From Diphasiastrum complanatum (taxonomy: Eukaryota > Streptophyta > Lycopodiopsida > Lycopodiales > Lycopodiaceae), in assembly GCA_029204225.1 (NCBI GenBank), contig CM055099.1, positions 48,784,141 to 48,848,140 on the forward strand: a DNA stretch of 64,000 nt. The letters run 5' to 3'. The position numbers and the translations under genes were made by a program. Below are positions 1 through 11,534 of this stretch, one piece after another; position 1 is the first letter of the stretch, and every line of letters begins with the position of its first letter. Under the pieces are notes generated by a model. The model saw only the letters and a program-made list of their open reading frames with translations. It did not search any database and was not told the DNA's origin.

Positions 1-51
1 TCCATCACTTTTAGAATTTATTGGAATTCATTTTGCTGTAAAATTTTGTCA

Positions 52-63
52 TGGTATCAGAGC
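52..63 (+). other. Primer-binding site of element D
   Basis: TGGTATCAGAGC follows directly on an LTR end (CA). It is complementary to the 3' end of initiator tRNA-Met, the usual minus-strand primer for plant Copia elements, and fixes the D LTR boundary at base 51. Confidence 0.85.
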
Positions 64-165
64 CTAATCGAAAGTGAGCTTTAGATTTGATTTTCTTAAG
101 CTTAGATCCTAGATTTGAGTAGTATTGGCTTTGCTCTTGCTACTAGTTGCTATTCTAGTGATTGT

Positions 166-900
166 TGTGAAGAATTGAAAAAGATTATCTATGTTAGATA
201 TAGGGGTCTTATGTTTTTTTATATCAAGCATCTAGGTGTAAGATGTTGATAGGACCAAATTTGGCATAGACGGCAAATTACCCATTTCCACTTGTAATGC
301 CACTATTTAGCCAAAATAAAGTAAGAGGCTAAACTCGTGCCAATTAGAGTGTAGACAAGTGTAATACTTTTGTTTGATGAAATTTAAGAGGTCCAATAGG
401 ACTTAGAGGTGGAACTTTGAGGGGTCCAATAGAATTTGAGATTTGCTTGAAAATGGTCCAATAGAATTTAGAGGTGAATGGATCAATGGTCCAATAGGAT
501 TAAGAGGTGGCAAAAGTGTGGTCCAATCATAGTTAAGCGTAGTGGTAGCTCGTGGATCTACTAGTATCATTGTACTTCTCATTTGGATCTGATTGATTAA
601 GAGATTGAGTGGATTTTGAGTGTAAGTGATTTTCTAGCTTTCTCTCTCTACCCGAGAGCTCATGATGATTTTCTCTCTCTACCTGAGGAGAGCAGCTTGT
701 TTTTACTTAGAATAATTTTTTAATACTTCCCACACGTGTGAGTGAGAGTTGGAAGTGATTGAATGCATGTAGTAGTGCTCTTTTGCCATAGAATCAAAGA
801 TAGATCTTGAATCTCAATCTAGTCTTGATCTTGGTGCATCTACACATCTTAGGAGATCACAAGTACATGTTGTAGACAGTCCACACGTGTGAATTTAACA
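166..900 (+). repeat. 5' LTR of element A
   Basis: The 735-bp LTR starts TGTGAAGAATTG and ends TTTAACA. It is followed by a primer-binding site degraded to TGGTATAAGATCC. It contains CACACGTGTG palindromes and a run of short GGTCCAATAG repeats that are shared with the LTRs of B. Confidence 0.9.
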
Positions 901-1654
901 TGGTATAAGATCCTACCTAAGGTTACCATGCATTGATCCATTTAAGTGAAAACTTTTCATCAATCTTGAGCCAGAAATTGTCAAGATCCATTTTCCTAGC
1001 TATCTTGTCTAATTTTGGATCAAAAGAGATCAATAGGGCATTGATTGGGTCTGACCTGTTACTGTATGGAATTAGGTGCAAAGACACATGTGAGGAACAT
1101 CCAATTTTAGATTGAGAGTTCTCTCTCATGCTTGATCCATTTATCTTGTTTAATAGCTTGTTTTGAAACTATTTTTGTCTAGTTTTTGATGCAATCAGTT
1201 TCATTCCATTTGGTTGAGCCAATCAAAAGTTATAAGCTTTTGAAGAGGGTTAGGTAGGTCACCTAGACCTGGGTGGACACATTTGGTTTGGTCAAGAGAT
1301 TGCTTGTTTGATCTTTGTTCACAGTTGTATGGTTACCAATCTCATCTATAAGTGATCTAGACATTGTTTTGAGATCATAGCCAATTTGTTTCATGCAATA
1401 TCATTGAGTTTGAGTCAAATTTGGTTACTTAGTGTATTTCACACGTGCTAAGAGTAAATGATCCTAACTTTGTCTATAGTCCATCATTTGATGTGAAATA
1501 GATCTTGTTTTAGAGAGATTTGAGTAGCTAGTGAGAATCAATTCACAAATAGTTTCAAGATCTTTCATAGGAGGAGATAGTACTTCATTATTGGATCCTA
1601 TTGAGAGTGTGTGGCAACATTTATTGTTCATCATTTGAGTTTTCTTCACTTCAA

Positions 1655-2630
1655 ATGTCTTCAATGAGTTCATCTTTGTTGGAACCAAGTGAAAGATTGT
1701 CCACTTCAAACTATTCAATTTCGAAGATGAGGATGGAGTCCATTTTGATCCTTCAAGATGTGATGGACATAGATCTTGGTCTTGAAGACTTTTGTGAGCT
1801 TGAAGGCATTAAAAGAGAGTTCTCTTGTGCCTATTCTCCATCTCAAAATGGAGTGGCCGAGAGAAAGAATAGATCTCTATGTGAATGTGCAAAATCTATG
1901 AGAATTGAGGCACCTTGCCCAAAGATTTTTGGGGAGAAGCCATTATTTGTGCAAATTATCTTTGCAATAGGCTCCCACATATAGCTCTTGGAGGAAAGTC
2001 ACCATATGAAATCTTATATTTGAAGAAGCCTAAGGTTGATCACCTTAGAGTTTTTGGATGCATATGCTTTGCCCATATTCCCTTGGAAACAAGGAAGAAG
2101 GAAGATCCTAGTGCATGCAAAGGGATCATGGTTGGATACTCATCCACCAAAAAGGCTTATAGAGTCTTTGTACTCTCTACTTCTCAAGTTATTGAAAGTA
2201 GAGATGTTGTCTTTCATGAAGATCAACATTCATCTTTTGAAGAGGCCAAGATCAAGAAGTCTATGGATGCATCACCTATTATTGATTTTGAAGACAATTT
2301 TGATGTGATGGGGTCGAGAATTGAAGAAGACTCTCCTCGGATTTTCTCACCAAGAAGATCCATGAGAGATAGATCCGAGCCTAAGAGGCTCTCATATGTT
2401 GACAAAGGCAAACAAGTGGATCTTGATTCCACTAATTATGTTTTTTATGTGTCTCATGAAGAACCAAAGAATGTACAAGAGGCTCTCAATACCAAGGAGT
2501 GGTATGATGCCATGAAGCAAGAGTATGATGCATTGATCACCAACAATACTTGGGAGCTTGTGAATCCTCCATCCAACAAGCATCTGATTGGTTGCAAGTG
2601 GGTATTTTGGATCAAGTACAATCATGATGG
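1655..2630 (+). pseudogene. Gag N-terminus fused to integrase C-terminus and RT start (element A)
   Basis: The ATG at 1655 begins a Gag N-terminus with the SNYSI motif that is also present in B and D. After about 45 codons it jumps to the integrase region just before NGVAERKNR, which holds the catalytic Glu; the two catalytic Asp residues are therefore missing. A frameshift near 1915 moves the reading frame to the integrase C-terminus (LRVFGC, RKKEDPS, GYSSTKKAYRVF, then a Ser/Arg-rich linker). The RT start (EALNTKEWYDAMKQEY, TWELVNPP, CKWVF) continues until C interrupts it at 2631. It encodes no functional enzyme. Confidence 0.8.
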
Positions 2631-3174
2631 TGTGAAAGATTCAACTAGTTTCATCACATTTTGCAATATTTCCATATTTAGCATATTGAGGCCAAAACTT
2701 GTTTTAGACTTAGAGGTTGACTTTTCAAAGTTCATTAGTCTAAATTTCATTTGAATAAACACTTTTTGAAAGTGTGGGAAAGATAGAATGCGAGTTTGAG
2801 TAGATTCAATTTGAATAAGTTGGGTACATGGAGAGAGTCATATTCTCTCTTCTCTATCTCATTTCATGCTTATACATGGTTCTCTTAGGTTCTACTATCC
2901 ATTGGTGCACTATCTTGGTGATTGCTTGCAATTCTATGTGTAGAATGATCTATATTTGCTATTTTTGGATCCACAAGTGTGAAATACAGTAGCTTGCTGG
3001 TTTTGTATGGATAGCAACAGTACATAATCATTTCATTCAAGTTTGATCAAGTTCTATTAGTGTTTGCATCTCAAATTGTGTGTAGATGCTGATTTTGAAA
3101 TTGGTAGTGTATTTCTCTTTCTAACCAAAGATCATTCAAGTAGATTGGATCTTAAGAATCTGAAATCTTTCACA
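2631..3174 (+). repeat. 5' LTR of element C
   Basis: The LTR runs from TGTGAAAGAT to ATCTTTCACA, a perfect 10-bp terminal inverted repeat, and interrupts A's RT reading frame. The primer-binding site TGGTATCAGAGC follows at once. Confidence 0.85.
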
Positions 3175-3186
3175 TGGTATCAGAGC
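3175..3186 (+). other. Primer-binding site of element C
   Basis: TGGTATCAGAGC is an exact initiator-tRNA-Met complement abutting the CA end of the C LTR. The leader that follows (3187-3772) has no recognisable coding content. Confidence 0.88.
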
Positions 3187-3772
3187 TTGTGTTTCAGGTT
3201 ATGAAGGAGGAAATCAGATCTATCAATGATTTGGTGAAGATATCAAGTCTAGAGCATGCTAGAGAGGATTCTACACCAAAATCGGTTTTTTTGCTTTTGT
3301 AGATTGGATCTTTTGTAGATCAAAACACTAAATAGGTCAATATACTTGTTTGATTTTGTTTTTTGAATTCACATGCTGGATTTGGCCGATTCTTGGATCA
3401 TTGGTTCAGCCTAAGTGGTGGCTTATAGATTGCATATCAAATTTTCAGCATTTGCATGTAGATTTGGAATAGTCAATTTTTTGTGATTTTGTCAAAACCC
3501 TAATCTTGATTGGATCTAGATAGTGAGGTTGCTGGACTTCATTTGAGTGTGTTTCAATCTTAGGAAGTGTCAAAAGTCATTAGATTGAGGATAGATCATA
3601 GGTTGATCAAGATTCCATGATTCTATGTGCTGATTTGCTTGGATAAGTGCTAGAAGAGAATTTGTGAGATAGTTTCAAATCTTGGTGATTTCTTTTGAAA
3701 GCATTTGTTGTTGTTCAAAGGAGTGCTTTGTGCATTGAAGCAGGTTGAAAGAGAAGATTAGGTCATTTCTAC

Positions 3773-5218
3773 ATGACACCCTCAATTGGAGTCATGTTGG
3801 AAGCCAATGATAGGCTTACCTCAAGTAACTATTCATTATGGCCACTTCTTGAGATGAATGATGTTTTGGATATTGTTGTAGGTTTGGAGGAGAGACCAGC
3901 AACACAACAAGATCAATTGAGGTATGACAAGAGGGCCAAGAAGGCTCTACACATGATAAAGATGGATGTTACCAATGAACTTCTCAAGGAAGTTGGTAAG
4001 TGCACATCATCTTTGGAAGCTTGGAATTCATTGAAGAAGCTTTATGAATCCAAGTCTACTTCTAGAGTGTTGACTCTAAGAAGGAAAATCTTTTCTTGTT
4101 TGCAAAATAATGAAGAAAGTCCAAGTACTTTTGTTTTGAGAATGAAAGCATTGAATGATGAGTCGCTTGCATAGATGAAAGCATTAAGGAAGGAGAACTT
4201 ATTCAAGTGATTCTTAATGGCTTGTTGGATGCTCATGCTAACATTGTTCAAAGTATTGCTATTCAAAAGACTTTGCCAAGTTTGATGGATCTTCAAGAGA
4301 TCTTGATCAATGAGGAATATAGGCTTCAAGCAAGAGGTGGATCTACATCGACACTTCAAGAGGATGCTATGTTCACAAAGGGCAAATTCAAGGGCAAAAC
4401 CAAAAGCAAGTGGTCTAAAGTGCAAGATCAAGTGGATGCTTCTTCAAGTGGAAAAAAGAAGGATAGATCAAAGCTCAAGTGCTTCTATTGTGGCATCAAA
4501 GGACACTTTGCAAGTGAGTGCTACAAGAAGAAGAGAGATCAAGGAGACAAGCAAGGTAATCTTACTCTTGATGAGGATGGTTTGGATGTGCAAAATGCAA
4601 ATGATGATGCTTTTGTGATGTCTTCATGTATGCTTGCTAATGATGGAGATCTAGATCCTTGGTGGATTGATAGTGGAGCAAGTTCACACATGACCCTTCA
4701 CAAAGAGTACTTCACTTCTTTGTTGGCATATGGAGATGACAAGAGGGTGATCTACACGACCAATGATGGTGAGTGTGCAATCAAAGGGATTGGCACAGTT
4801 CCTATTTCTCTCTCTACAAATAGGAATGTTCATTTGGAGGATGTCTTGTTTATTCCATCTATTACCAAGAATTTGCTTAATGTGAGTCAAATGCTAAGTA
4901 AGGGCCTCAAGGTGGAGTTTGATGGACATGCTTGTTTGATCAAAAGGAAGGATGTCTTGATTGGAAAAGGTAAAAGGCAAGGGAAGTTGTTCAAACTTGA
5001 TGCTTGTGTTATTGCTAACCAAGTTGGATGTGTTGCAAGGGAGCAAATTTCTATTCAAGAGGTTTGGCACAAAAAGATGGAACACCTCAACTTCAAGTCA
5101 TTGGAGGTATTGGCAAGGAAGAAGGTTGTGATTGGTCTTCCAAGTTCCTTAAGTAATGACAAGCATGTTTGTGAGTCTTGTGCTTTGTCTAAGTCACATA
5201 GACTAACTACCTTATACT
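3773..5218 (+). pseudogene. Gag, zinc knuckle, protease and pre-integrase domain of element C
   Basis: This is the Copia Gag from the ATG at 3773, with one frameshift at about 4165-4175 that moves the frame to the segment ending at 5220. In order it shows the SNYSLW N-terminal motif, the DUF-type gag core, a CX2CX4HX4C zinc knuckle (CFYCGIKGHFASEC) near 4480, the protease active site WWIDSGASSHM near 4660, and the pre-integrase zinc-binding segment (WHKKMEHLNF, then CESCALSKSH). A second frameshift near 5218 breaks the link to the integrase core. In a working element Gag packages RNA and protease matures the polyprotein; this copy cannot make the full product. Confidence 0.85.
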
Positions 5219-5221
5219 AGA

Positions 5222-7273
5222 TCTATTTCTAGATCTACAAAGCCTTTTCAACTTGTACATTCGGATATTCATGGATTTACTACAATTAGCAATAGTGGAG
5301 CTAAGATGTATGTAACATTCATTGATGATTTTAGTAGATTTTGTTGGATCTATCTACTAAAGAGCAAGGATGAAGTGTATGATGTCTTTGTCAAGTTCAA
5401 GAACGCAAGGGAGAACCAATTTTCCACAAAGATCAAGTGCTTGAGAGGTGACAATGGTGATGAGTACATATCTAACAAGTTCAAGGCCTTTTGTGATGAG
5501 CATGGGATCAAGAGGGAGTATACAACATCAAGGACCCCACAACTAAATGGAGTGGCTGAAAGGAAGAATAGAACTTTATGTGAAAGTGCTAAAGCTATGA
5601 GGTTAAGTGCTAATCTTGACAAACCATTTTGGGGTCAAGCTTTGTTGTGTGCCAATTTCTTGTGCAATAGGTGGCCGAGTGCTATTTTGGATGGAAGGAC
5701 ACCTTTTGAGATGCTATTCAAGAGGAGGCCGAGTGTCAACTTTCTAAGAACCTTTGGATGCACATGCTATGTCAACATTACTCTTGATGATAGGACCAAG
5801 GAGGATCCATCTTCTCAAAGAGGTATTTTTGTTGGATATAGTGAGGTGAGTAAAGCCTACAAGGTTTACATTCCTTCTACTAACAAAGTGATTGTTGGTA
5901 GAGATGTCATTTCTGATGAGGGAAACATTCCAAAGGTGTCTTCAAGCATGATTGATGGTAAAGTAGATGGTTCTAACATTCTTGATGTTGATGAGAAGGA
6001 TCCTACTTTGGATGGTGGTGATGATGGACCTTCATCAAGTCAAAAGCCAAGGAGAAGATCAAGAGAAACACAAGTACCTTCAAGGCTCACATATGATCAA
6101 AAGGGTAAGCAAGTAGTTTCTGGAAATTATGTTGCTTTCCTAACCTCTTTGGATGATCCTACAAGTGTAGATCAAGCAAGGAAAGAAGAGGAGTGGATCC
6201 AAACAATGGATCTTGAGTATCGATCTCTTATGAAGAGTGGAACATCTTTTGGAGGATCTTCTTGTGTACATGGAGCTATGCAAGTGGATGGATGTTATCT
6301 TGCTGTAAAATCTAGTAATGGATCTGGAAAACAAATTTTGTTCAATGACTTTGATGGTCAAGCTGAAGATCAAGAGGTTGATCTCAAAGCGCTTCAACTA
6401 GTCAAAAGGGAAGTTGGCAATTTGGAGCTAGTCAAGAGCATCAAAGGAGAGGTAATTGGCAAAGGTGTTATGGATCTGTTTTTGCAGCATATTGAAGGCT
6501 CAAGTAAGGTCAAAGGAGCAGCAAGGAAGTGTTGTTCAAGTTTACTTTACTTGTTCTATCTCATGTTTGAGCAATTTCATGTGGATGTGTGCAAATTGTC
6601 AAGATATGGTAAAACTAGCTACATTGGTGAGCATTGTTTTGATGTTGGATTTGTACTAGCATTCTTGGCTGATTTTGCTGATGGAAATGAAGCTATTGGA
6701 GGTTCATTATGTCACTCATCCATGGCTAAGTTCTCAAGTGTTGAGCTACTTGGTGCCAATACTTGGAGATTGTCAATTTTTGGTGAATTCATGGTCATTT
6801 TCTTGTGTCAAGTAGATCTTGAAGATGGACTAGTGCAAACTACTTGGTTTATGGAGTCATGTGGTGCTGGATTTGCATCATTTATGTACTCACCTACTCA
6901 TGGATTTCCAAGGTTTGACGGTTTCTTGTGGCAAGATGAAGATGGAGGCTCATTCATGGAGTATCATGGTGAATACAAGGCAACAAAGGACAAAGGAGGA
7001 GGAGACATGCAAGCAAAAGTTGATCACTCACATTTCTTGTTTGTTTGCTGTATTTTTTCAGAGAGTTCAAAGTTGGAAGCATGGTGGAATCATTTCATTT
7101 ACATTCTATTTGATTCTTCATGTTCTAGTCACATTTTTACATGTAAAATTGATGTAAGAAATAGTGAAGCATCCCAAGTGGACACTATTCTCTATATCAA
7201 TTATGGTTGTTTCTATTTTGAGCATTACATGATCATTGAAAGGAGATCTATTCTTAGGAAGAAGATCATGTGA
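5222..7273 (+). CDS. Integrase of element C fused in frame to an unrecognised tail of about 340 residues
   Basis: The open frame holds the Copia integrase core with its catalytic triad: Asp in VHSDIHG, Asp in LRGDNGDEY (usually RSDNGGEY) and Glu in NGVAERKNR. The integrase C-terminus and linker follow, then the first residues of RT (EEWIQTMDLEYRSLMKSGT). From about 6244, where RT should continue, the frame stays open for roughly 343 codons of sequence with no RT or RNase H motif. It is rich in Cys, Phe, Gly and Ser and has hydrophobic stretches (SLLYLFYLMF, VGFVLAFLADFA). The stop at 7271 is supplied by the B insertion; without B the frame would continue from 12348 to a stop at 12404. The tail may be captured host sequence or another element. 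Its function is unknown. Confidence 0.6.
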   Translation, partial: SISRSTKPFQLVHSDIHGFTTISNSGAKMYVTFIDDFSRFCWIYLLKSKDEVYDVFVKFKNARENQFSTKIKCLRGDNGDEYISNKFKAFCDEHGIKREYTTSRTPQLNGVAERKNRTLCESAKAMRLSANLDKPFWGQALLCANFLCNRWPSAILDGRTPFEMLFKRRPSVNFLRTFGCTCYVNITLDDRTKEDPSSQRGIFVGYSEVSKAYKVYIPSTNKVIVGRDVISDEGNIPKVSSSMIDGKVDGSNILDVDEKDPTLDGGDDGPSSSQKPRRRSRETQVPSRLTYDQKGKQVVSGNYVAFLTSLDDPTSVDQARKEEEWIQTMDLEYRSLMKSGTSFGGSSCVHGAMQVDGCYLAVKSSNGSGKQILFNDFDGQAEDQEVDLKALQLVKREVGNLELVKSIKGEVIGKGVMDLFLQHIEGSSKVKGAARKCCSSLLYLFYLMFEQFHVDVCKLSRYGKTSYIGEHCFDVGFVLAFLADFADGNEAIGGSLCHSSMAKFSSVELLGANTWRLSIFGEFMVIFLCQVDLEDGLVQTTWFMESCGAGFASFMYSPTHGFPRFDGFLWQDEDGGSFMEYHGEYKATKDKGGGDMQAKVDHSHFLFVCCIFSESSKLEAWWNHFIYILFDSSCSSHIFTCKIDVRNSEASQVDTILYINYGCFYFEHYMIIERRSILRKKIM

Positions 7274-8077
7274 GAAATTGGCAAAAATCTAGCTTGGTAT
7301 TTTATATGATAGAAGTTTGTAAGTGAATCTCATATGTGTGGAGGATGTTCCCACGTGTGGACAATTGTAAAGTAAATCAAAATGTTTGATATAGGGGTCT
7401 CATAGAATTTCATAGTCAAGTATTTAGGTGTAGGATGCTGATAGGGTCAAATTTGGCATAGATGGCAAATTATCCATTTCCACTTGTAATGCCAATATTG
7501 AGCCAAACTTGTGCCAATTAGAGTGTAGACAAGTGTCATGCTTTTGTTTGATGAAGCTTAAGAGGTCCAATAGGATTTAGAGGTGGAACCTTGTGAGGTC
7601 CAATAGAAAATTGAGGTGTGCTTGAATATAGTCCAATAGAATTTAGAGGTGCATGGATCAATGGTCCAATAGGATTAAGAGGTGGCAAAGTGTGATCCAA
7701 TCATAGTTAAGCATAGTGGTAGCTCATGAATCTATTAGTATCATTGTACTCCTCCTTTTGGATCTAATTGATTTTGAGATTGAGTGGATTTTGAGTGTCA
7801 TTGAATTTCTAGCTTTCTCTCTCTACCCGAGAGCTCATGATGGTTTTTCTCTCTCTACTCGAGGAGAGCAGCTTGTTTTTACTTGGAATACTTTTGGAAC
7901 ACTTCCCACACGTGTGAGTGAGAGTTGGAAGTGATTGAATGCATGTAGTAGTGTGTTTTTGCCATAGAATCAAAGATAGATCTTGAATCTCAATCTAGTC
8001 TTGATCTTGGTGCATCTACACACCTTAGGAGATCACAAGTACATGTAGTGGACAATCCACACGTGTGAAATTCAACA
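7269..8077 (+). repeat. 5' LTR of element B
   Basis: The 809-bp LTR starts TGTGAGAAATTGG and ends AAATTCAACA, directly before TGGTATTAGAGCC. It is clearly related to the LTRs of A in its 3' two thirds (shared GGTCCAATAG repeats, ACCCGAGAGCTCATGATG, CACACGTGTG), but its first 110 bp differ. Confidence 0.93.
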
Positions 8078-8090
8078 TGGTATTAGAGCC
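8078..8090 (+). other. Primer-binding site of element B
   Basis: TGGTATTAGAGCC differs at one position from the initiator-tRNA-Met complement and begins at the LTR end. The leader from 8091 to 8835 is non-coding. Confidence 0.85.
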
Positions 8091-8835
8091 TACCTAAGGT
8101 TACCATGCATTTTGATCCATTTGAGTGAAAACTATTCATCAATCTTGAGCTAGAAATTGTCAAGGCCCATTTTCCTAGCTATCTTGTTCAATTTTGGATC
8201 AAAAGAGATCAAAAGGACATTGATTGGGTCTGACCTAGTACTATACAAAATCAGGTGCTCAGACACGTGTGAGGAACATCCAATTTCAGTTTGGGAGTTC
8301 TCTTTCATGTTTGATCCAAAAATCTTGCTAGATAGCTTGTTTTGAAGCTATTTTTGTCTAGTTTCTGATGCAATTAGTTTCATTCCATTTGGTTGAGCCA
8401 ATCAAAAGTTATAAGCTTTTGAAGAGGGTTAGGTAGGGCACGTAGACCTGGGTGGACACATTTGGTTTGGTCAAAAGATTGCTTGTTTGATCCAAAATCA
8501 CAGTTGAATGCTTACCAATCTCATCTATATGTGATCTAGGTACTGTTTTGAGATCTTAGCCATTTTGTTTCATGCAATATCATTGTATTTGAGTCAAATT
8601 TGGTTTCTTAGTGTATTTCACACGTGCTAAGAGTGTTTGATCCTAAATTTGCCCATACTCCATCATTTGATGTGAAGTAGATCTAGTTTTGGAGAGATTG
8701 AGATATAGTAGTGAGAATCATCTCACAGTTTGTTGCAAGATCTTGCATAAGAGATGATAGCACACCATTATTGGATCCTATAGTGAGAGAGAAGCAACAT
8801 TTTTTGTTCATCACTTTTATTTATCTCCACTTTAC

Positions 8836-10827
8836 ATGACTTCAATGAGTTCATACTTGTTGCAACCAATTGAGAGATTGTCTACTTCCAATTATTCAAT
8901 ATGGAAGTTGAGGATGGAGTCCATCTTGATACTCCAAGATGTGATGGACATTGTACTTGGGATTGAGGAGGAGCCTCAAGTCCTTCAAGAAGTACAAAAA
9001 TACAAGAAGAGAGCTAGGATGGCTCTCCACTACATTAAGATGAATGTCTCTAATGAGATATTGAGGGAGATTGGTGATTGTTCTACATCCAAGGAAGCTT
9101 GGGATTGTTTCAAGTCCATCTATGAGGCTAAGAACACCTCTAGGCTCCTCACTCTTAGAAATCAAATATTCCAAAGTAGTCAAAAGAGTGATGAGAGTGC
9201 ATCTAATTATGTTTTGAGAGTCAAGGATATTCATAGAGAGCTTTCATGTATTGGTGACTCAATCAATCAAAGTGAGCTAGTCCAAGTCATTCTCAATGGC
9301 TTGAGAGATGAATATGACAACCTTGTCCAATCCTATGCTATTAAGGAGGAGCTACCAGGTTTGGAGGCCCTTCAAAGTGTGCTTATTTATGAAGAATCAA
9401 GACAAGAGTACAAACTCTTGAGAATGGACAAGCTATCACTCAATCATGATGATGGCAAAGTTCTATTTGCCAAGCACAAAGAGAGGAGTAAGAAGCAACA
9501 CCATCACTTCTCTAATGACAAAGCTAAAGACCAAGATGGAGAGGAGGAGGATACCTCTCATGCTTCTAATTCAAATCTCAAGAAGAAGATGATCAAGTGC
9601 TTTTATTGTGGCAAGAAAGGCCATTATGCCACCAATTGCTTCAAGAAGAAGAATCAACTCAATCAAGCCAACATCACCAATGAGAAAGAAGACTATATTG
9701 CAAGTGATGGAGAAGGCTCTCTTATGGCATCAAGCTTCTCCTCTTCCACCTTCAACAAGGATGACTCATGGTATATTGATAGTGGAGCATCTTCACATAT
9801 GTGTGGCTCCAAGAACTTTTTTTCATCGATTATGCCTTATGATGGAGTCAAGAAGACCATATACTTTGCAAGTAAGCATGAGTGCAATATTGAAGGAGTA
9901 GGGATTATTCCCTTGAAGCTTGCATCTTCTAAAGATCTCTTTCTCAACAATGTTTTTTTTGTCCCAAAGCTTACAAAGAACATCTTAAGTGTTGGCCAAC
10001 TTCTTGATAGTGGCTTTGATGTCGATTTCAATATTGACAATTGTGTGATTAAGAAGGATGGTGAGATCCTTGCATATGGATCAAGATTTGAAGGCATCTA
10101 CAAATTTGATCCAAGTGAGAGTGCAAACTCTCTTGATGTTTCTTATATTTCCAATATTTCAAAGGAGGAGGATTACACAAGATGCACATATCTTCTCTCT
10201 TCAAGTATTATGGTGTATGATTATTCCTTATTATTCAAAGCATATGTTGAGAAGAAATTCTCATTGAAGATCAAAGCTTTGAGGAGTATTGGAGCTCTTG
10301 AAGGAATAGCACCATATGAAGTTTTATTCAAGATGAAGCCTAAGGTTGATCACCTTAGTGAACTTGGTAGTGCTTGCTTTGCATATATTCCCTTGGAAAC
10401 AAGAAGGAAGGATGATCCAAGCTCATGGATCATGATTGGATACTCATCCATCAAGGAGGCCTTTAGTGTCTTTACACTCTCTATTTCAAATGTGATGGTG
10501 AATAGAGATGTCATATTGCATGAAGATTCAATCTTGGAAGTGGCCGAGATCAAGGCTTCTCAAGAAGCATCACAAGTTATCCTTTTTGAAGGTATTCAAG
10601 TTATGATGGGGCCAATGTGTGAGGAAGAGTTTCTTCTTCATATCATTCAAGAAGATCTTCAAGATGCATGGCCGAGTCTTTATGGCTTACCTTACATGGC
10701 AAAGAGGGGCATCTGTCATGTTGTATCTACTACAACACATTCATATATGCTTCTCTTCCTTTGCTTGAAATGCTATCTTGCTTCATTGAATTTTTTGGAT
10801 CTCAAAGTTCAAGAAAAGCTATACTAG
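8836..10827 (+). CDS. Intact 663-aa Gag-protease polyprotein with integrase remnants (element B)
   Basis: The frame is unbroken from the ATG at 8836. The Gag N-terminus (SNYSIWKLRMES) lies at about residues 17-30 and the gag core to about residue 190. The zinc knuckle CFYCGKKGHYATNC begins near nt 9598, and the protease active site SWYIDSGASSHM lies near nt 9770. The pre-integrase zinc segment and the whole DDE core are missing: the frame passes from the protease through a few integrase residues (SLKIKALR) straight to the integrase C-terminus (APYEVLFKMKP, ARRKDDPS-like, GYSSIKEAFSVF). It ends in about 70 residues unlike Copia. Gag coats element RNA and protease cleaves it. The absence of stops or frameshifts, unlike A, C, D and E, suits recent or selected function. 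Confidence 0.85.
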   Translation: MTSMSSYLLQPIERLSTSNYSIWKLRMESILILQDVMDIVLGIEEEPQVLQEVQKYKKRARMALHYIKMNVSNEILREIGDCSTSKEAWDCFKSIYEAKNTSRLLTLRNQIFQSSQKSDESASNYVLRVKDIHRELSCIGDSINQSELVQVILNGLRDEYDNLVQSYAIKEELPGLEALQSVLIYEESRQEYKLLRMDKLSLNHDDGKVLFAKHKERSKKQHHHFSNDKAKDQDGEEEDTSHASNSNLKKKMIKCFYCGKKGHYATNCFKKKNQLNQANITNEKEDYIASDGEGSLMASSFSSSTFNKDDSWYIDSGASSHMCGSKNFFSSIMPYDGVKKTIYFASKHECNIEGVGIIPLKLASSKDLFLNNVFFVPKLTKNILSVGQLLDSGFDVDFNIDNCVIKKDGEILAYGSRFEGIYKFDPSESANSLDVSYISNISKEEDYTRCTYLLSSSIMVYDYSLLFKAYVEKKFSLKIKALRSIGALEGIAPYEVLFKMKPKVDHLSELGSACFAYIPLETRRKDDPSSWIMIGYSSIKEAFSVFTLSISNVMVNRDVILHEDSILEVAEIKASQEASQVILFEGIQVMMGPMCEEEFLLHIIQEDLQDAWPSLYGLPYMAKRGICHVVSTTTHSYMLLFLCLKCYLASLNFLDLKVQEKLY

Positions 10828-11534
10828 TTTTGTATGATGCTTATGGTATGGACATGTTTCTTGTCATTATTGACTTAGATGTGTTTCCAATACTTTTTGA
10901 AAGCAAGATATTGTAATGTCAAAAGTATGCTCTTGGTTCTAGTAAGATCACGATTGAGCTTGGTACTCACTTTTTTGAAAATCATGTTTTCACATGTTTT
11001 GAGGCAAATTGTAAACTCCTCTTGAGATTAAGTGAAGCATCCAAAGTGGACACTTACATCCTTGAGAGAGTAACTAGCCTAAGAAAGATCAAGATAGTCT
11101 TTGATATCAAGATTAGATCCATCATGGATATAGTTCATTGTATGTGGACTAGTCAAGCTAGAAAGCATAATCTTGATAATCATCATTGTTTCACATCTTA
11201 TGATCTTGATCTCCATGATCCTTATGAGGCTTGGAAGCCTCAGATTTCTCTATTTATGGTGCATCCATCATGCAAGTGGAACTTTCAAGGCAAATATCAT
11301 CATCAAGCATGGAGGAAGCCCATGATAATAGTGGCATATTGGTGGAGCACTCTTCAAAGGCATTGGCAAGAGATCTCTACCAAAGAGATCTTATCATGGA
11401 TATGGTGAGGGTGCTGCTATGATGGATCCCTTGGCTGATTTTCACTTCTTATGCATACCAAAGGATCCACTCAAAAAGATTTACAAACTTCTCAAGTGAT
11501 CTAGTACCTTTCCAAGCTATTTTTTGAGGAGGAG
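10828..11534 (+). other. 3' tail and polypurine tract of element B
   Basis: About 700 bp replaces RT and RNase H. It shares short phrases with the tail of C, such as AGTGAAGCATCC(A/C)AAGTGGACACT at 11032 and 7163, so the tails may be related. No domain was recognised. The purine tract GAGGAGGAG at 11526-11534 abuts the 3' LTR and would prime plus-strand synthesis. Confidence 0.6.

Noticed and set aside
5898-5925. CTGATGAGGGAAAC resembling a minimal hammerhead ribozyme
   Set aside because: It is coding sequence of integrase in element C with no room for stem II and no flanking stems.
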